From: JAHFJU01 sp964354865
Lineage (GTDB): Bacteria; Patescibacteriota; Gracilibacteria; UBA1369; UM-FILTER-53-11
Direction of reading: 5' to 3'
Assembly (NCBI GenBank): GCA_964354865.1
Contig: CAYHBN010000036.1
Span: 1-14,363, forward strand
DNA length: 14,363 nt
Below, one piece after another: positions 1 through 5,937 of the stretch. Numbering within the stretch: position 1 is the first letter of the stretch; the number at the start of each line of letters is the position of its first letter. The translations under genes and the position numbers were made by a program. The notes beneath the pieces are model-generated. The model did no database searches. It had not been told where the DNA came from and saw nothing but the letters and a program-made list of their open reading frames with translations.

Positions 1-2
1 AT

Positions 3-119
3 CAAATGCAGAGTTCAAAGGATAAGGTAAATGCCGATCTAGTTTTATGTGGAAATGGAATTAAAAAAAAACATGGTTCTAAATTAACTCGTTTTTCAAA
101 TTGTTTTGCAGGAAAATAA
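3..119 (+). CDS. Possible C-terminal tail of a gene truncated at the left edge (unknown)
   Basis: This frame is open from the window edge to a TAA at 117-119. It also contains an ATG at 6-8, which would give a 37-residue peptide. The translated tail is basic with three lysines in a row at an A9 run (63-71), and ends in FSNCFAGK. I do not recognise it. It would overlap the 3' end of the convergent minus-strand gene by 24 bases, which is possible in a compact genome but equally fits a chance open frame. The homopolymer run is also a likely place for a sequencing indel. Sequence to the left would decide. Confidence 0.2.
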   Translation, partial: QMQSSKDKVNADLVLCGNGIKKKHGSKLTRFSNCFAGK

Positions 120-1187
120 TAGTAGTGTTCTTGTTGTTCCCGCCATATACACCACTTTTCCTACCAGCGCAGTTTTGTATAACTTAATTCCGACCTCGTC
201 GCCGATATTTGCCTTGAAAATTGGCTTGCGATCAATCTCCATCGATAATACGGTTTGTGTGTGGCTGCCGTCGGGTGTTTGATAGGTGATCGTGTCGCCC
301 ACACTTAATTGATCGTCTAGTCTGAGTACCGCGACGTTAATTTTCCCGTACACTTGTGTCACCTCGCCAATTGCTTTTAATGTTTGTGCGTTTGGTCCCT
401 GTTTTGTTGGCGCATTCTGAAGCTCATGGCTTAAGCGTGTTTGGCGGTCAGGGCGGTAATACGCGTTATTAGGATTCGATGCAGGTTGATACGAGTAGTC
501 TGGTTGTGGTGCCATTCTCTGAGTTTCGTACCGGTGGTCGGAGGGTGTGCGTGTTGTTTGTGCGTCGTCGAAAAGTGGAGACTCAAAACTTTGTTGGGTT
601 CTTCGTGTTTGCTTTTCTTGTGGCTGAATTCGGCCATATTCTGTTGAATTTCTTGGCTCTGAATCTTGATCGTACTCTCTCGTCTGTCGGCGTGCGCGTG
701 GCGTTAACTGAGGCACAACGCGGGCATCGGGGTGTTTCTCTTTATGAATTTCTGCAATCGCAATTTCCCACATATTACTTGGTCGTCTGTTTGCGTGGTC
801 GCTCATTGAGGGGAGTTTGGTGGGGCGGCGACCCGGCGAAGACTGTATGTCGTTTTGATTCACCGTGCCTGTTGACCATCCGTCGTCTGAATTTTGGTAT
901 GCCTCTCTGCGACTTGTGCGTTGGCGTGCGTCAATTTTATCCATCTGGCCCGTCGCTCTCATTTTCTCCATTCGTGCTTCTGCCCTCATTAGTCGCTCGT
1001 CTTCAATAAGCGTTGGACGGCTTGCATCGGCCGTTTTTCGCGTTACGCCATTTGGTAAAACTCCTTTTTCTCTTCGATCGAGCGCGGTCATTTCGAGTTT
1101 GTTTTTTGAACGCTTCGTTAATTCGCGTGTGCGCATGAACGCAGGAATTTTCAAATGCTCCGGATCTCGTGAAATTGGATTTGCCAT
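96..1187 (-). CDS. Disordered Arg/Gln-rich protein with C-terminal EF-Tu domain II-like barrel
   Basis: The protein has 363 residues from the ATG at 1187. Residues 1 to about 268 are rich in Arg, Gln, Pro, Ser and Asp with little hydrophobic content, so probably mostly disordered, with one charged helical stretch near 60-95. Residues 272-348 resemble the second (beta-barrel) domain of translational GTPases: IGEVTQVYGKINVAVLRL, then LSVGDTI, QTVLSMEIDRKP and GDEVGIKL. No GTPase domain (no G1-G5 motifs) is present. Stand-alone barrels of this kind are annotated as translation-factor-like proteins in candidate-phyla genomes; their role is not known to me. A 15-residue tail follows the barrel. 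An in-frame ATG at 1253 would add 22 residues, but TATAAT at 1215-1210 and TACACT at 1199-1194 lie downstream of it, so 1187 is preferred. Barrel assignment is fairly sure; function is unknown. Confidence 0.8.
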   Translation of the reverse strand: MANPISRDPEHLKIPAFMRTRELTKRSKNKLEMTALDRREKGVLPNGVTRKTADASRPTLIEDERLMRAEARMEKMRATGQMDKIDARQRTSRREAYQNSDDGWSTGTVNQNDIQSSPGRRPTKLPSMSDHANRRPSNMWEIAIAEIHKEKHPDARVVPQLTPRARRQTREYDQDSEPRNSTEYGRIQPQEKQTRRTQQSFESPLFDDAQTTRTPSDHRYETQRMAPQPDYSYQPASNPNNAYYRPDRQTRLSHELQNAPTKQGPNAQTLKAIGEVTQVYGKINVAVLRLDDQLSVGDTITYQTPDGSHTQTVLSMEIDRKPIFKANIGDEVGIKLYKTALVGKVVYMAGTTRTLLLFSCKTI

Positions 1188-1193
1188 AGAAAG

Positions 1194-1238
1194 AGTGTAC
1201 TTGGGCGCTATTATACCGCGGATTTCTGCAGGGGAAAA
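1194..1238 (-). promoter_or_regulatory. Promoter(s) of the EF-Tu-domain-like gene
   Basis: On the minus strand a perfect TATAAT lies at 1215-1210. A weak -35 (TTTTCC, 1238-1233) sits 17 bases upstream, giving a start near 1203 and a 16-base leader. A second hexamer, TACACT at 1199-1194, ends exactly six bases before the ATG at 1187 and would give a leaderless transcript, but has no -35 match. Either one excludes the longer reading frame from 1253. Confidence 0.5.
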
Positions 1239-1302
1239 ATGAAATGAGGGCATTTTGTGTGCATTGAATAGTTATTTTGTAGCGTGAAGAAGGTGAGATT
1301 GA

Positions 1303-1449
1303 GTGAGTGATTCTATTTTGAGATTTAGTTTGCTTTTTAAGCGTTTGCGTTTTGAGAAAAATATTACGCCGTACGTTTTTTATGAGTACGCGCTTTTTGA
1401 AATATTGTTACGAAAAATCAAGTTAGAATTGTTGATATATTGGCTTTAA
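1303..1449 (+). CDS. Weak candidate small basic/hydrophobic peptide (48 codons)
   Basis: A GTG at 1303 opens a 48-codon frame ending in TAA at 1447-1449, with an in-frame stop immediately before it. The sequence AGAAGGTGA (near 1287-1295) resembles a Shine-Dalgarno site at reasonable spacing, which is notable because the other starts in this window lack one. The peptide begins SDSILRFSLLFKRLRFEK and is hydrophobic and basic, ending in LELLIYWL. It overlaps the proposed HNH promoter. AT-rich DNA yields such frames by chance, and I recognise no family. Conservation in relatives would be needed to believe it. Confidence 0.15.
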   Translation: MSDSILRFSLLFKRLRFEKNITPYVFYEYALFEILLRKIKLELLIYWL

Positions 1450-1460
1450 TTAGCCATAAT
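1432..1460 (+). promoter_or_regulatory. Sigma70-type promoter of the HNH gene
   Basis: TTGATA (1432-1437) and CATAAT (1455-1460) are separated by 17 bases, each one mismatch or close to it from the consensus. Transcription would begin near 1467, leaving a leader of about 36 bases without a Shine-Dalgarno motif before the ATG at 1503. It rules out the in-frame TTG at 1440 as the start. Confidence 0.55.
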
Positions 1461-1502
1461 TACCGCGTAGTTGAGTTGTATTTTTTTAACAATTATTGTA
1501 CT

Positions 1503-2342
1503 ATGGATATCAAAGGAATTTCAGACGGTCAATTGTACGAAATGTGTCGGAATTTTGGGGCCCACGCGCTCGAAGCACGACGAAAATTTGTTGGATTGCT
1601 GCCCGAGGTAAACCGCCGAAAGCTATACCTCAAACATAATTTTTATTCGGTTTTTCATTTCGCGGCAGTGTTGGCGGGGGTCAGTGAAGAACAAGTTCGT
1701 CGCGCAATTAACGTCGAACGAAAATTTGAAGACAAACCACTATTGAAGCAACTTCTTACAAGTGGTGAAGTCAGTGTTAATAAATTAGCGCGTGTTGCAC
1801 CCGTAGCTACAAAAGAAAATGAAAGTTTTTTGGCTGACAAGGTACAAAATCTTTCAAACCGTGGGGTTGAGACTCTGGTACAAGATGTGCACGTGCACAC
1901 CAATCCACAACAATATATAGAGGTTGTAAATGAGCCACCGCTCTCAGACGAAGTGAAGAAAAAATTAAATGAATTAGCGCGCAAAAAAATAGACATTAAT
2001 CAGTTCATCTTAGAGGCACTACAAAAGCGCGAACAAGAGATTGTCGAAGAAAAAGAAGTGCAGGCCGAAAAAGCCGAACACAAAATGATTGAACAATTTG
2101 TAGAGGGGAAAACGATTTCGCATCATGTTCCGGTCGCGACAAAAAGACTTCTCAAAAAAGAACATGGAGAGATGTGCTCTATACCGTTTTGCAGAAACAA
2201 AGCTGTCGTTATTCATCATACAAATCGCTTTTCTATAAGCCTTTCTCACGACCCACGATATCTCGCGCCACTCTGCAAACAGCACCACGAAATTGCGCAT
2301 ACCGTCGATACAAAAGTTATGGAAAAACGGAGACCAAAGTGA
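1503..2342 (+). CDS. HNH endonuclease domain protein
   Basis: The product is a 279-residue protein with a C-terminal HNH nuclease module. Residues 225-266 hold C225-x4-C230, the HH pair at 238-239, D250, then LC258KQHH (H261, H262) and H266. This matches the zinc-supported beta-beta-alpha metal fold (His as general base, Cys/His ligands for a structural zinc). Residues 1-135 are helical, and 145-200 form a charged stretch rich in Glu and Lys that probably makes a long helix or coiled coil. The arrangement resembles the DUF222-like/HNH proteins common in bacterial and candidate-phyla genomes, whose targets are generally unknown. There is no methylase, terminase or integrase next to it, so it stands alone. 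ATG at 1503 is chosen over TTG at 1440 because of the upstream promoter. Nuclease family is confident; biological role is not. Confidence 0.85.
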   Translation: MDIKGISDGQLYEMCRNFGAHALEARRKFVGLLPEVNRRKLYLKHNFYSVFHFAAVLAGVSEEQVRRAINVERKFEDKPLLKQLLTSGEVSVNKLARVAPVATKENESFLADKVQNLSNRGVETLVQDVHVHTNPQQYIEVVNEPPLSDEVKKKLNELARKKIDINQFILEALQKREQEIVEEKEVQAEKAEHKMIEQFVEGKTISHHVPVATKRLLKKEHGEMCSIPFCRNKAVVIHHTNRFSISLSHDPRYLAPLCKQHHEIAHTVDTKVMEKRRPK

Positions 2343-2474
2343 GGATATTTCGAAGAGAGGTATTTTAAAAATTTATCGACCGGCCATGGAAAGCCTACAC
2401 GTGACTCGGCCCACGCTGAAGGTCAGTGAAAATCTACGCGCGATCATAATGGTGATGGATGCAAAGCTCAGCTC

Positions 2475-2999
2475 TTACCGCCGCGCCTTCAAATCGGCCA
2501 GCACTTCTTGAGCGTGCTCGGTTGGCTTAACTCCTTCATAAATCTTCGCAATCACGCCCTTGGGATTTATCAAAAATGACCAACGAACCACGCCCATGTA
2601 CTCGCGGCCCATCATCTTTTTTTTCTGCCACACTCCGTATCGCGTAACAACTTTTCTCTCTTTGTCGGCCAAAATCGTAAAATTCAAATCAAACTTTTTT
2701 GCAAATTTGTTATGACTCAACACATCGTCGGCACTTATTCCCAGCACCGTACAATTTAACTTTTCAAAAGCGGGAAAGTTATCGCGCAATGAACATGCCT
2801 CAATCGTGCATCCCGGCGTGTCATCTTTCGGATAAAAATACAGGAGTACCCAACGTCCCAAATAGCTTGAGAGTTTGTGATTTTGGCCATCAGCATCGGG
2901 TAACGAAAAATCGGGAGCGTCGTCGCCGGTCATGAGCGCCGAAGAATCAGGAGAAGTTGGCGCAGCAGTAGGAGTATGTTTAGAGATAGGAGTTGTCAT
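2475..2999 (-). CDS. bcp: Bcp/PrxQ-type thiol peroxidase
   Basis: This 1-Cys/atypical 2-Cys peroxiredoxin reduces hydrogen peroxide and organic peroxides using thioredoxin or a similar donor. From the ATG at 2999 it has 174 residues. The active site reads YPKDDTPGCTIEACSLRD, with the peroxidatic Cys64 and the resolving Cys69 five residues later, the hallmark spacing of the Bcp/PrxQ alpha group. The APDFSLPDADG start of the fold and the WSFLINPKG strand are also typical. The first 22 residues form a Thr/Pro/Ser-rich extension not seen in the usual ~155-residue enzyme. Longer starts at 3047 or 3059 would add a short hydrophobic segment that could be an export signal. However, it lacks a basic N-region, and TATAAT at 3051-3046 overlaps that region, so a cytoplasmic form from 2999 is preferred. 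It is divergent from the gene at 3028, 28 bases away. Confidence 0.92.
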   Translation of the reverse strand: MTTPISKHTPTAAPTSPDSSALMTGDDAPDFSLPDADGQNHKLSSYLGRWVLLYFYPKDDTPGCTIEACSLRDNFPAFEKLNCTVLGISADDVLSHNKFAKKFDLNFTILADKERKVVTRYGVWQKKKMMGREYMGVVRWSFLINPKGVIAKIYEGVKPTEHAQEVLADLKARR

Positions 3000-3021
3000 A
3001 GGTGTAACGGCGGTGTAAAAA
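2993..3021 (+). promoter_or_regulatory. Leaderless promoter for the gene at 3028
   Basis: TTGTCA (2993-2998) and TAAAAA (3016-3021) are 17 bases apart, and the -10 ends six bases before the ATG at 3028, so the predicted first transcribed base is the A of the start codon. The -35 box overlaps the start codon of the divergent bcp gene (2997-2999). Confidence 0.5.
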
Positions 3022-3027
3022 ATAACT

Positions 3028-3552
3028 ATGAATAAAAGTGAAACCATTATACAACACATTCAGGCAGGAACTCCTAAAAATGGATGGGCGGTTTTCAAAT
3101 TTAATCCCGTAAGTACCTGGTTTGCACTCGCATGGCAGGTTTTCGCTATCGGTATGTGTGCGGTAGCTACGAACATGTTTTTATTCATGCCCGTAACGGT
3201 TGAACGCACACAAGAAAATATTATTATAGGATACGTGGCAGCGGTGTTCGGTGTAATTTTTCTGGTCGCTTTCTTCTATTCAATCCGCCGACTGTTGTTC
3301 GCAAAAAAATCATTCATAGTGATTACCGATGACGAAGTGGTGAAATCACTTTGCGGTACCGTTCAAGAATTTTCGCTCAAACACATTTCGCGCCTCACGC
3401 TCACTCAATTGAGGGGTACCTCTGGTTTTAAACCCCGCTACAGAATAGAATTTGTCGACACCGCAACAAAACGTTTTGAACTGTTAGCAGACAATAGATA
3501 TTTTGGTGACGAATCTGTTATATTTAATACTCTCAACTCTAAAATTTCTTAA
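3028..3552 (+). CDS. Two-TM membrane protein with PH-like C-terminal domain (unknown function)
   Basis: The product is a 174-residue protein with two predicted membrane helices, about 31-53 and 66-91, followed by a short basic RRLLFAKK turn and a beta-rich domain (95-165). The last part alternates hydrophobic and polar residues (FIVITDDEVVKSL, then YRIEFVD and KRFELLADN). That pattern is reminiscent of bacterial PH domains attached to membrane hairpins (DUF304/bPH type). The same layout recurs in the protein at 8646-9203, but the two show no obvious sequence identity. It is followed 12 bases later by another membrane-anchored unknown and is probably co-transcribed with it. I do not recognise a named family; the PH-like call is inference from pattern alone. 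Confidence 0.7.
   Translation: MNKSETIIQHIQAGTPKNGWAVFKFNPVSTWFALAWQVFAIGMCAVATNMFLFMPVTVERTQENIIIGYVAAVFGVIFLVAFFYSIRRLLFAKKSFIVITDDEVVKSLCGTVQEFSLKHISRLTLTQLRGTSGFKPRYRIEFVDTATKRFELLADNRYFGDESVIFNTLNSKIS
3046..3051 (-). promoter_or_regulatory. Possible -10 box (TATAAT) for bcp
   Basis: A perfect TATAAT on the minus strand lies inside the first codons of the divergent gene. It would start transcription near 3039 and give a 40-base leader before the bcp ATG at 2999. I see no good -35 box, so this is tentative. Confidence 0.3.
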
Positions 3553-3564
3553 CCAACCTTCTAT

Positions 3565-4296
3565 ATGGGCATGATACTTATTATCGGATTTATAATTCTA
3601 ATGTACTTTGTTCTTTCCAAAAATAAGGATTTTTTGGGCGCATTAAATAGCTTGGGAGGCAATACGGCGAGTACCTCTGGCCATTCAGGAGGATCACAGT
3701 CTGCCGACCCAACCGGCGACCTCGCTCATGCGTTGAATTTTACCTATACTCCTATTGCAAAAAACGTCGAGAAAAAAGAGCTCTGGGCAATGGGTGGTCG
3801 CATGCACGGTGATTACAATGAAAAAAAAGTTGATTTAATTATGGAAACTCGTGGAGTAGAAGCGGGGCTTGCACAAATCAATACGAGTCACAGTTATACG
3901 ATGGATAACCGTGTCGTGATGCACGTTCAAAATCCTCAAAATAAAAAATTTGAAATAATGCCAAAAACAGAGCATGTCACTTCTGCTCCAAAAGGTGACG
4001 CATACTTCGACGCGAAATTTCAGGTAACGGGAGACCATCACCTTGTTTCGAACGAACTTATGGATTACTGCGTAAAACTTGGCTGGATGCACATGAAGCT
4101 TTCTGGCACGTCACTTACCATGATCGACGATTATTTTCAGCAACCTGAGTTTAAAACGTTGGCAGGTTCTATGAAAATGAGGAGTGCTGTTCACCCTGTA
4201 TGGGGAACGTCGCCACAACAAACAAAAATCGAGCAGAGTCGTGTTACCGATCTACTCGATCAAATGTCGAAGGTTGCCGAGTCGCTCAACGCCTAA
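3565..4296 (+). CDS. Membrane-anchored protein of unknown function
   Basis: The product is a 243-residue protein with one N-terminal membrane helix (residues 3-17), with no basic N-region or cleavage site, so probably an anchor. A Gly/Ser/Thr-rich flexible linker follows at 30-52, then a soluble mixed alpha/beta domain (55-243). The soluble domain contains WAMGGRMHGDY, QVTGDHHLVSNELMDY and a helical C-terminus, and has several His residues (H109, H120, H158, H159, H176, H210) without a clear metal motif. I do not recognise the family. It lies 12 bases after the 2-TM protein at 3028-3552 and has no promoter or Shine-Dalgarno site of its own, so the pair probably forms a two-gene operon. Its stop is only six bases from the stop of the convergent DUF1761 gene. 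Confidence 0.75.
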   Translation: MGMILIIGFIILMYFVLSKNKDFLGALNSLGGNTASTSGHSGGSQSADPTGDLAHALNFTYTPIAKNVEKKELWAMGGRMHGDYNEKKVDLIMETRGVEAGLAQINTSHSYTMDNRVVMHVQNPQNKKFEIMPKTEHVTSAPKGDAYFDAKFQVTGDHHLVSNELMDYCVKLGWMHMKLSGTSLTMIDDYFQQPEFKTLAGSMKMRSAVHPVWGTSPQQTKIEQSRVTDLLDQMSKVAESLNA

Positions 4297-4302
4297 GTGC
4301 TT

Positions 4303-4728
4303 CTAGATCCAGAGCGTAAGGATAATTGCCTGAACAATAAGAGAAAGAGCCAAGTATCCGTTATCTATAAAATATAACGCGAAAGGCTTTTTCTTCACGC
4401 CCCAAATAAAAGGATTCATGGTAATAGTGCCTACGAATCCGAGCCAGACAAGAAAGCCGAGTGTCAGCCCGTCGTCCCAAGTGAGTGCTCCTACAAAATT
4501 TACAAAATGTGCAAGTACGAATGCTTTTGCAAACTCGAGCAAGAACATCGCAAAATAATTGAGCAGCATGCCTTTCTCTTTCGCTTTTTCCATTTCGTGG
4601 TCGGTGACCTCAATAAGTTTCATCCAAAGTTTTCCGAATGCGAGTGGTGAATACCAGAGTGCGCCAAGTATCATAGATGAAACAGCGGCACCAAGGATTG
4701 CCCAGTAATTTAAATCAAATGTAATCAT
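4303..4728 (-). CDS. DUF1761 family integral membrane protein
   Basis: From the ATG at 4728 the protein has 141 residues. Four hydrophobic segments are visible: about 8-27, 57-79, 86-105 and 122-141. The first is followed by GALWYSPLAFGKLWMK, the signature region of the DUF1761 family (small four-helix membrane proteins of unknown function). An in-frame ATG at 4782 would add 18 polar residues, but a promoter (4762-4735) lies between the two starts, with its -10 ending six bases before 4728. It sits 75 bases downstream of the yibE/F gene on the same strand and may also receive read-through from it. Family assignment is good; no function is known. Confidence 0.85.
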   Translation of the reverse strand: MITFDLNYWAILGAAVSSMILGALWYSPLAFGKLWMKLIEVTDHEMEKAKEKGMLLNYFAMFLLEFAKAFVLAHFVNFVGALTWDDGLTLGFLVWLGFVGTITMNPFIWGVKKKPFALYFIDNGYLALSLIVQAIILTLWI

Positions 4729-4734
4729 GTCGCC

Positions 4735-4762
4735 ACGATACTCTCTACGCTCAATCTGTAAA
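4735..4762 (-). promoter_or_regulatory. Leaderless promoter of the DUF1761 gene
   Basis: TTTACA (4762-4757), a 16-base spacer, then TATCGT (4740-4735) followed by six bases and the ATG at 4728. The predicted start of transcription coincides with the start codon. Confidence 0.55.
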
Positions 4763-4803
4763 TAAGGGCACGCAAAATGCACTTGAGGGCTTTGCTGAAT
4801 GTT

Positions 4804-5853
4804 TTAGTGTTTATGTAGCCCCGCGTTGAGAATTTCGGGATCTTTTACCTTATGAATATAGTGCACTGCGAGTATGGTGGTAATAGGTACCGCAAGCACG
4901 AGAGCGATTGATCCGATGAGTGTTTGTACGATTTCTTCAACGAGTAGTTCTCCATTTAACAGCACCCATACGGGAATTTCACCTGACACAGTGAAAATAA
5001 TAAAGAGGGGGAGCGAGCCGCCTGCATAAGCCAAAATAAGAGTATTAACTACCGCTAAAATATGCTCCTTTCCAATTTGCATTGCATGGTGCATGAGCTG
5101 TGGCTTTGAAATACTTCGATTTGCATTTTTAAGTTCTGCGACGGCAGACACTTGTGCGGTCGTGACATCGTCGAGAACGCCGAGTGTACCAATAATCATG
5201 CCGCCCAGTAGCAGTCCTTTCAGTTCAATATTCTCAAACCCGCCTATGGTGAGGTAAAGGGTTTCTTCAGAGGCACTTCCCGTCATTCGCAAAAAATAAA
5301 TACTAAGCGCCGCTAAAATGGTGGCGAGTAGCAGTGTCGCAATGGTTCCAACCCACGCCAAAAAAGTTGTTCTCTTAAATCCGTGAGCTAAAAAGAGCGA
5401 AGTCGATGCAATTATTATGGCTCCACCAAGGCTTACCATAGCGGGGCTGTATCCTTTAATAACCAGCGGCACAATTACGTAGGTCAGCGTTACGAGGGTT
5501 ATAACTAACCCAATCAATGCCCCAACGCCGCGTTTTTTGGTGAGCCATAAAATGATACCAATAAATAATCCGCATAATAAAAGAAGGGGATTTGTGCGAT
5601 CTACATCATATACGTTATACACAAGTCCACTTGGCCCATCGCTCGAACTCACGATTACCGATTGCCCTTCGGTCAGTTTTTCATCATTTGAAATGGTGTA
5701 AATTTGTCCGTGACGAACGGTTACTTGCGAAACGTTGCCTTTTTCGTCTTTAATCTTAACAAGAAGTTGCTGCACAGGGCTTGCTTGTCCCGAAATGTCG
5801 GTTGTGCTTTCGCTGACGATTTTTTCGATTTTCGCACGATAGTATGAAGTCAC
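4804..5853 (-). CDS. YibE/F family membrane protein
   Basis: This polytopic membrane protein has 349 residues and starts at GTG 5853; the in-frame codons upstream reach a stop without another start. Residues 1-88 form a polar beta-rich domain (QQLLVKIKDEKGN, GQSVIVSS), as at the front of other YibE/F proteins, but no N-terminal membrane helix or signal precedes it here. About seven to eight membrane helices follow from residue 89. The family hallmarks are present: IGTLGVLDDVTTAQVSAVAEL (about 221-241), GKEHILAVVNTLILAYAGG (261-279) and VEEIVQTLIGSIALVLAVP (305-323). The biochemical role of the family is unknown; a transport function is often assumed. It is divergent from the zinc importer with back-to-back promoters, which hints at shared control but does not prove it. 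Confidence 0.92.
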   Translation of the reverse strand: MTSYYRAKIEKIVSESTTDISGQASPVQQLLVKIKDEKGNVSQVTVRHGQIYTISNDEKLTEGQSVIVSSSDGPSGLVYNVYDVDRTNPLLLLCGLFIGIILWLTKKRGVGALIGLVITLVTLTYVIVPLVIKGYSPAMVSLGGAIIIASTSLFLAHGFKRTTFLAWVGTIATLLLATILAALSIYFLRMTGSASEETLYLTIGGFENIELKGLLLGGMIIGTLGVLDDVTTAQVSAVAELKNANRSISKPQLMHHAMQIGKEHILAVVNTLILAYAGGSLPLFIIFTVSGEIPVWVLLNGELLVEEIVQTLIGSIALVLAVPITTILAVHYIHKVKDPEILNAGLHKH

Positions 5854-5860
5854 GAACGCT

Positions 5861-5890
5861 ACTATGCCACTAGAATGGCGTTTTTAGCAA
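5861..5890 (-). promoter_or_regulatory. Promoter of yibE/F (near-leaderless)
   Basis: TTGCTA (5890-5885), an 18-base spacer and CATAGT (5866-5861), with a TGG extension just before the -10. Transcription is predicted at 5854, one base ahead of the GTG start. Its -35 faces the znuA-like -35 across 12 bases. Confidence 0.45.
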
Positions 5891-5902
5891 AATGTAATAA
5901 TG

Positions 5903-5931
5903 TTGCAATTAGCCCGAGAGCAGGTTACACT
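5903..5931 (+). promoter_or_regulatory. Leaderless promoter of the metal-uptake operon
   Basis: TTGCAA (5903-5908), a 17-base spacer and TACACT (5926-5931), then six bases and the ATG at 5938. The predicted +1 is the A of that ATG. This favours 5938 over the in-frame start at 5875, which lies upstream of the whole promoter. I see no convincing Zur-type palindrome; the TAGCAA/TTGCAA pair here is simply the two divergent -35 boxes. Confidence 0.6.
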
Positions 5932-5937
5932 ACAAAT

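Larger units (their letters stand above)
1188..1502. other. 315-base intergenic region between divergent genes
   Basis: This spacer separates the minus-strand gene starting at 1187 from the HNH gene starting at 1503. It is T-rich on the plus strand. It holds the minus-strand promoter near 1194-1238, a plus-strand promoter at 1432-1460, and a 48-codon open frame (1303-1449) listed separately. A short inverted pair CGTAC/GTACG sits near 1370-1390 but is too small to call a terminator. I see no RNA gene. Confidence 0.7.

Noticed and set aside
441..1242. Long plus-strand open frames at 441-647, 479-1009 and 865-1242
   Set aside because: They are antisense to the EF-Tu-domain-like gene, whose C-terminal domain is recognisable; their Cys/Arg/Val-rich composition is typical of shadow frames.
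1370..1395. CGTAC/GTACG inverted pair with a T run, possible terminator
   Set aside because: Five-base arms, no gene on the plus strand ends just before it, and the T run is inside the loop rather than after the stem.
96..2342. Possible alternative genetic code (UGA read as Gly, as in some candidate phyla)
   Set aside because: TGA acts as a terminal stop for the first minus-strand gene and the HNH gene, and conserved domains in the window contain no in-frame TGA.
2343..2474. Search for a terminator between the convergent HNH and bcp genes
   Set aside because: GC-rich inverted fragments (GGCC, GGCCA) occur, but no stem followed by a U tract on either strand.
2293..2511. Plus-strand frame of 72 codons across the HNH-bcp junction
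   Set aside because: It overlaps the HNH 3' end and runs antisense into the bcp 3' end; no promoter, no recognisable sequence.
4303..5853. DUF1761 and YibE/F as parts of the metal importer
   Set aside because: Only the divergent promoter links them; neither has a known metal role, so no shared function is claimed.
5885..5908. Inverted repeat TAGCAA / TTGCAA as a possible Zur operator
   Set aside because: The two arms are exactly the -35 boxes of the divergent promoters, and the pair does not resemble a known Zur box.
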